A stretch of 5,886 nt of DNA from NCBI GenBank assembly GCA_003229095.1, contig QIHS01000339.1, positions 1 to 5,886 of the forward strand. The letters run 5' to 3'. The notes beneath the pieces are model-generated. The model worked only from the letters and a program-made list of their open reading frames with translations. It was not told the DNA's origin and searched no databases. The first letter of the stretch is position 1. Each line of letters starts with the position of its first letter. The stretch is from Woeseia sp. (GTDB taxonomy: Bacteria; Pseudomonadota; Gammaproteobacteria; Steroidobacterales; Woeseiaceae). This document shows, one piece after another, positions 3,919 through 5,886 of the stretch. The translations under genes were made by a program, and so were the position numbers.

Positions 3919-5886
3919 CTAACCGCCGCTCAACTTCTCCAGGAATTTCTGTTGCGCCGACACCGGTTGATCGGTGCCAGGTGTTAGCGCCTTGTAGGTG
4001 CCGTCCGTCTGTAACTCCCATGCCTGGGTATTGTCTGCCAGGAACAGCAGGAGGTCAGCCCACAGCCGCTCTTTAAGTGGTTTTTGCTTGATCGGGAAGC
4101 AGGTTTCGTTGCGCCGGAAGAAATTTCGACCCATCCAGTCTGCGCTGGAACAGAAAAACTCTGCTTTGTTGTTGTTGCGGAAGAAATACACTCGTGAGTG
4201 TTCCAGAAAACGGCCGACGATAGAGCGAACCTGGATGTTTTCCGAGAGACCCGGCACGCCTGGCCGCAATGAACAGATGCCACGAACGATAAGGTCTACG
4301 CGGACGCCAGCCGCAGATGCCTCATAGAGTTTGTCGATGATTTTCGACTCAGTGAGCGCGTTAAGTTTTGCCACAATTCTGGCTTCTTTCCCAGCCTGTG
4401 CATGTGCAATTTCGCGATCGATTTTTTCACAAAGCGCGGGAAAAAGATCGAAAGGCGCAGTCAGGATTTTGACCAGGTTGCGAGCGGCCGTCAGGCTGGT
4501 CAGTTGCATGAACACTTTGTGTACATCGTCGCCAAGGTTCTTGTTGCTGCTGAGGTAGCCGTAGTCGGTGTAGGCCCTCGTCGTTCCCGGGTGGTAGTTG
4601 CCGGTGCCCAGGTGCACGTAACGGCGAATCTTGTCTGCTTCGCGACGAACCACCATGGCCATTTTCGAGTGTGTCTTGTAACCGACCAATCCGTAGACAA
4701 CATGTGCGCCCGCTTCCTGCAGGCGATTTGCCGAGGATATATTTTCTGCTTCGTCAAAGCGCGCCATGAGTTCGACGACAACTGTCACTTCTTTTCCCTG
4801 GCGTGCGGCACGGACCAGGTGATCGACGATGGGTGAGTTCGCACCGGTACGATAGAGGGTTTGTTTTATGGCAAGCACGTCCGGGTCACTGGCAGCTGCG
4901 CCAATAAAATCGACAATTGGTGAAAACGACTGGTACGGATGTTGCAACAGGACATTTTGTTTCTTCAGGATTGCGAAAATGTTCTCGCCGCCTTTCAGAG
5001 AGGCCGGTTGCCCGGGCGTAAATTCCGGGTACGAAAGCTCGGGGCGGTCGCTGAGACTGCACAATTTGGCGAGCCGGTTTAGATTGACAGGTCCGTCCAC
5101 GGAAAACATATCGGCCTGATCAAGATGAAAATGATCCAGCAGGAATTCACTGAGGTCGGGTGGGCACTTGTCGCTTATTTCTATGCGGACAGCCGCCCCG
5201 TAACGGCTTGCGGCCAATTCGCCCTCAAGCGCGCGGACGAGATCGTCAACTTCTTCGTCATCGACATAAAGGTTGCTGTTTCGTGTAACTCGAAACTGGT
5301 AGCAACCATCGACTTGTATGCCCGGAAACAGATCACTGACGTTTGCATGAATAATCGACGACAGGAATACGTAACTGACGGTGCCGGGTTCGACCAGTTG
5401 CTCTGGCAGTTGAATAATTCTCGCCAAAGATCGCGGTGCCTGAACGATAGCGCGGTGTCTTTTTCGGCCGAAAGCATCTTTGCCATTCAGTCGTACGATG
5501 AAATTCAGGCTCTTGTTCAAAATACGGGGAAACGGTCGCGACGGATCAAGTGTCAGCGGTGTTAAGACCGGCACAACTTCGTCCTGGTAAAAGTTATTGA
5601 GCCAGGACTGCTGTTCTTCGGTCCAGTCAGATCGGTGAATAAAATGAATTTGTTCTTTGGCCAGGTCGGGCAGAATACTGTCGTTGAGCAAATGGTATTG
5701 TTGGCTGACAAGGCCTATGGATCGATGTCGTATTTCATCGAGAAGCTGTTGCGGCGTCATCATGTCCGGTCCCGCAGATCGCGCCCCGCTTTCCAGCCTC
5801 TGTTTGAGGCCGGCGACGCGTATTTCGAAGAACTCATCAAGATTCGTGCACGAGATACACAGGAACCGCAATCGCTCAAGCAAAGG
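3919..5886 (-). CDS. ppk1: Polyphosphate kinase 1, 5' end cut off by the window edge
   Basis: Reversibly transfers the gamma phosphate of ATP to polyphosphate; membrane-associated and linked to stress survival. About 655 residues are present. The visible reading starts with PLLERLRFLCISCTNLDEFF, which matches residue ~31 onward of the E. coli enzyme, so roughly 30 or more N-terminal residues lie past position 5886; the TTG at 5883 is an internal Leu, not a start. Counting from that Leu: N-terminal helical domain to about 100, head domain to about 305, then two phospholipase-D-like catalytic domains. Catalytic signatures are HPYQSFSPIVDFI (315-327), IKQTLYRT (339-346), ELMARFDE (371-378), the phosphorylated-His region THSKM (His405), YVHLGTGNYHPGTTRAYTD with His424, RGICSLRPGVPGLS (534-547), and SSADWMGRNFFRRNETCFPI (579-598). 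No frameshift or missing catalytic residue is seen. The stop abuts the erpA stop, so antisense read-through in either direction is likely unless Rho acts. Confidence 0.97.
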   Translation of the reverse strand, partial: PLLERLRFLCISCTNLDEFFEIRVAGLKQRLESGARSAGPDMMTPQQLLDEIRHRSIGLVSQQYHLLNDSILPDLAKEQIHFIHRSDWTEEQQSWLNNFYQDEVVPVLTPLTLDPSRPFPRILNKSLNFIVRLNGKDAFGRKRHRAIVQAPRSLARIIQLPEQLVEPGTVSYVFLSSIIHANVSDLFPGIQVDGCYQFRVTRNSNLYVDDEEVDDLVRALEGELAASRYGAAVRIEISDKCPPDLSEFLLDHFHLDQADMFSVDGPVNLNRLAKLCSLSDRPELSYPEFTPGQPASLKGGENIFAILKKQNVLLQHPYQSFSPIVDFIGAAASDPDVLAIKQTLYRTGANSPIVDHLVRAARQGKEVTVVVELMARFDEAENISSANRLQEAGAHVVYGLVGYKTHSKMAMVVRREADKIRRYVHLGTGNYHPGTTRAYTDYGYLSSNKNLGDDVHKVFMQLTSLTAARNLVKILTAPFDLFPALCEKIDREIAHAQAGKEARIVAKLNALTESKIIDKLYEASAAGVRVDLIVRGICSLRPGVPGLSENIQVRSIVGRFLEHSRVYFFRNNNKAEFFCSSADWMGRNFFRRNETCFPIKQKPLKERLWADLLLFLADNTQAWELQTDGTYKALTPGTDQPVSAQQKFLEKLSGG

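Noticed and set aside
3961..3976. Hairpin CACCG-N6-CGGTG just inside ppk1 as a terminator for erpA
   Set aside because: The stem is only five pairs, no T-run follows on either strand, and it is explained by ppk1 coding sequence.
4402..4836. 144-codon plus-strand frame antisense to ppk1 (and a similar one at 5125-5565)
   Set aside because: Both lie opposite the conserved Ppk1 domains, and their translations show no independent protein features.

Overview
This 5.9 kb window looks like ordinary chromosomal DNA from a gammaproteobacterium. The evidence is an RppH very close to the enterobacterial one, an ErpA-type (rather than IscA or SufA) A-type carrier, a HemJ-type protoporphyrinogen oxidase, and a DUF6776-like gene next to a bactofilin, a neighbourhood I recall from Pseudomonas and relatives. 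Base composition looks moderate and even throughout. I cannot name the genus. I see no mobile element, CRISPR array, tRNA, rRNA or prophage gene, and no gene-free stretch longer than about 140 bases.

Layout from left to right. Positions 1-90 probably hold the last codons of an unidentified plus-strand gene. It runs head-on into a minus-strand FecCD-family ABC importer permease (81-1064, GTG start). A 121-base divergent gap carries a perfect 14-base palindrome, followed by rppH on the plus strand (1186-1809). The 3' end of rppH overlaps the 3' end of minus-strand hemJ by 42 bases. A second divergent gap (about 140-150 bases) leads to a plus-strand series: a membrane-anchored coiled-coil protein (DUF6776-like), a bactofilin 16 bases further on, and erpA 35 bases after that. 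The erpA stop codon directly abuts the stop codon of minus-strand ppk1, which runs off the right edge without its first few dozen residues.

Functionally the window mixes nutrient import (siderophore, haem or cobalamin), RNA 5'-end turnover (RppH), haem synthesis (HemJ), envelope or cytoskeleton organisation (DUF6776 plus bactofilin), Fe-S cluster delivery (ErpA) and polyphosphate synthesis (Ppk1). Three genes touch iron or tetrapyrrole metabolism, but they lie in separate transcription units, so co-regulation is only a possibility.

The most distinctive feature is architectural. All three convergent junctions overlap or abut (10-base overlap, 42-base overlap, 0-base gap), leaving no room for conventional terminators. 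The least characterised part is the DUF6776-bactofilin pair. I found no convincing sign of a wholly new system.
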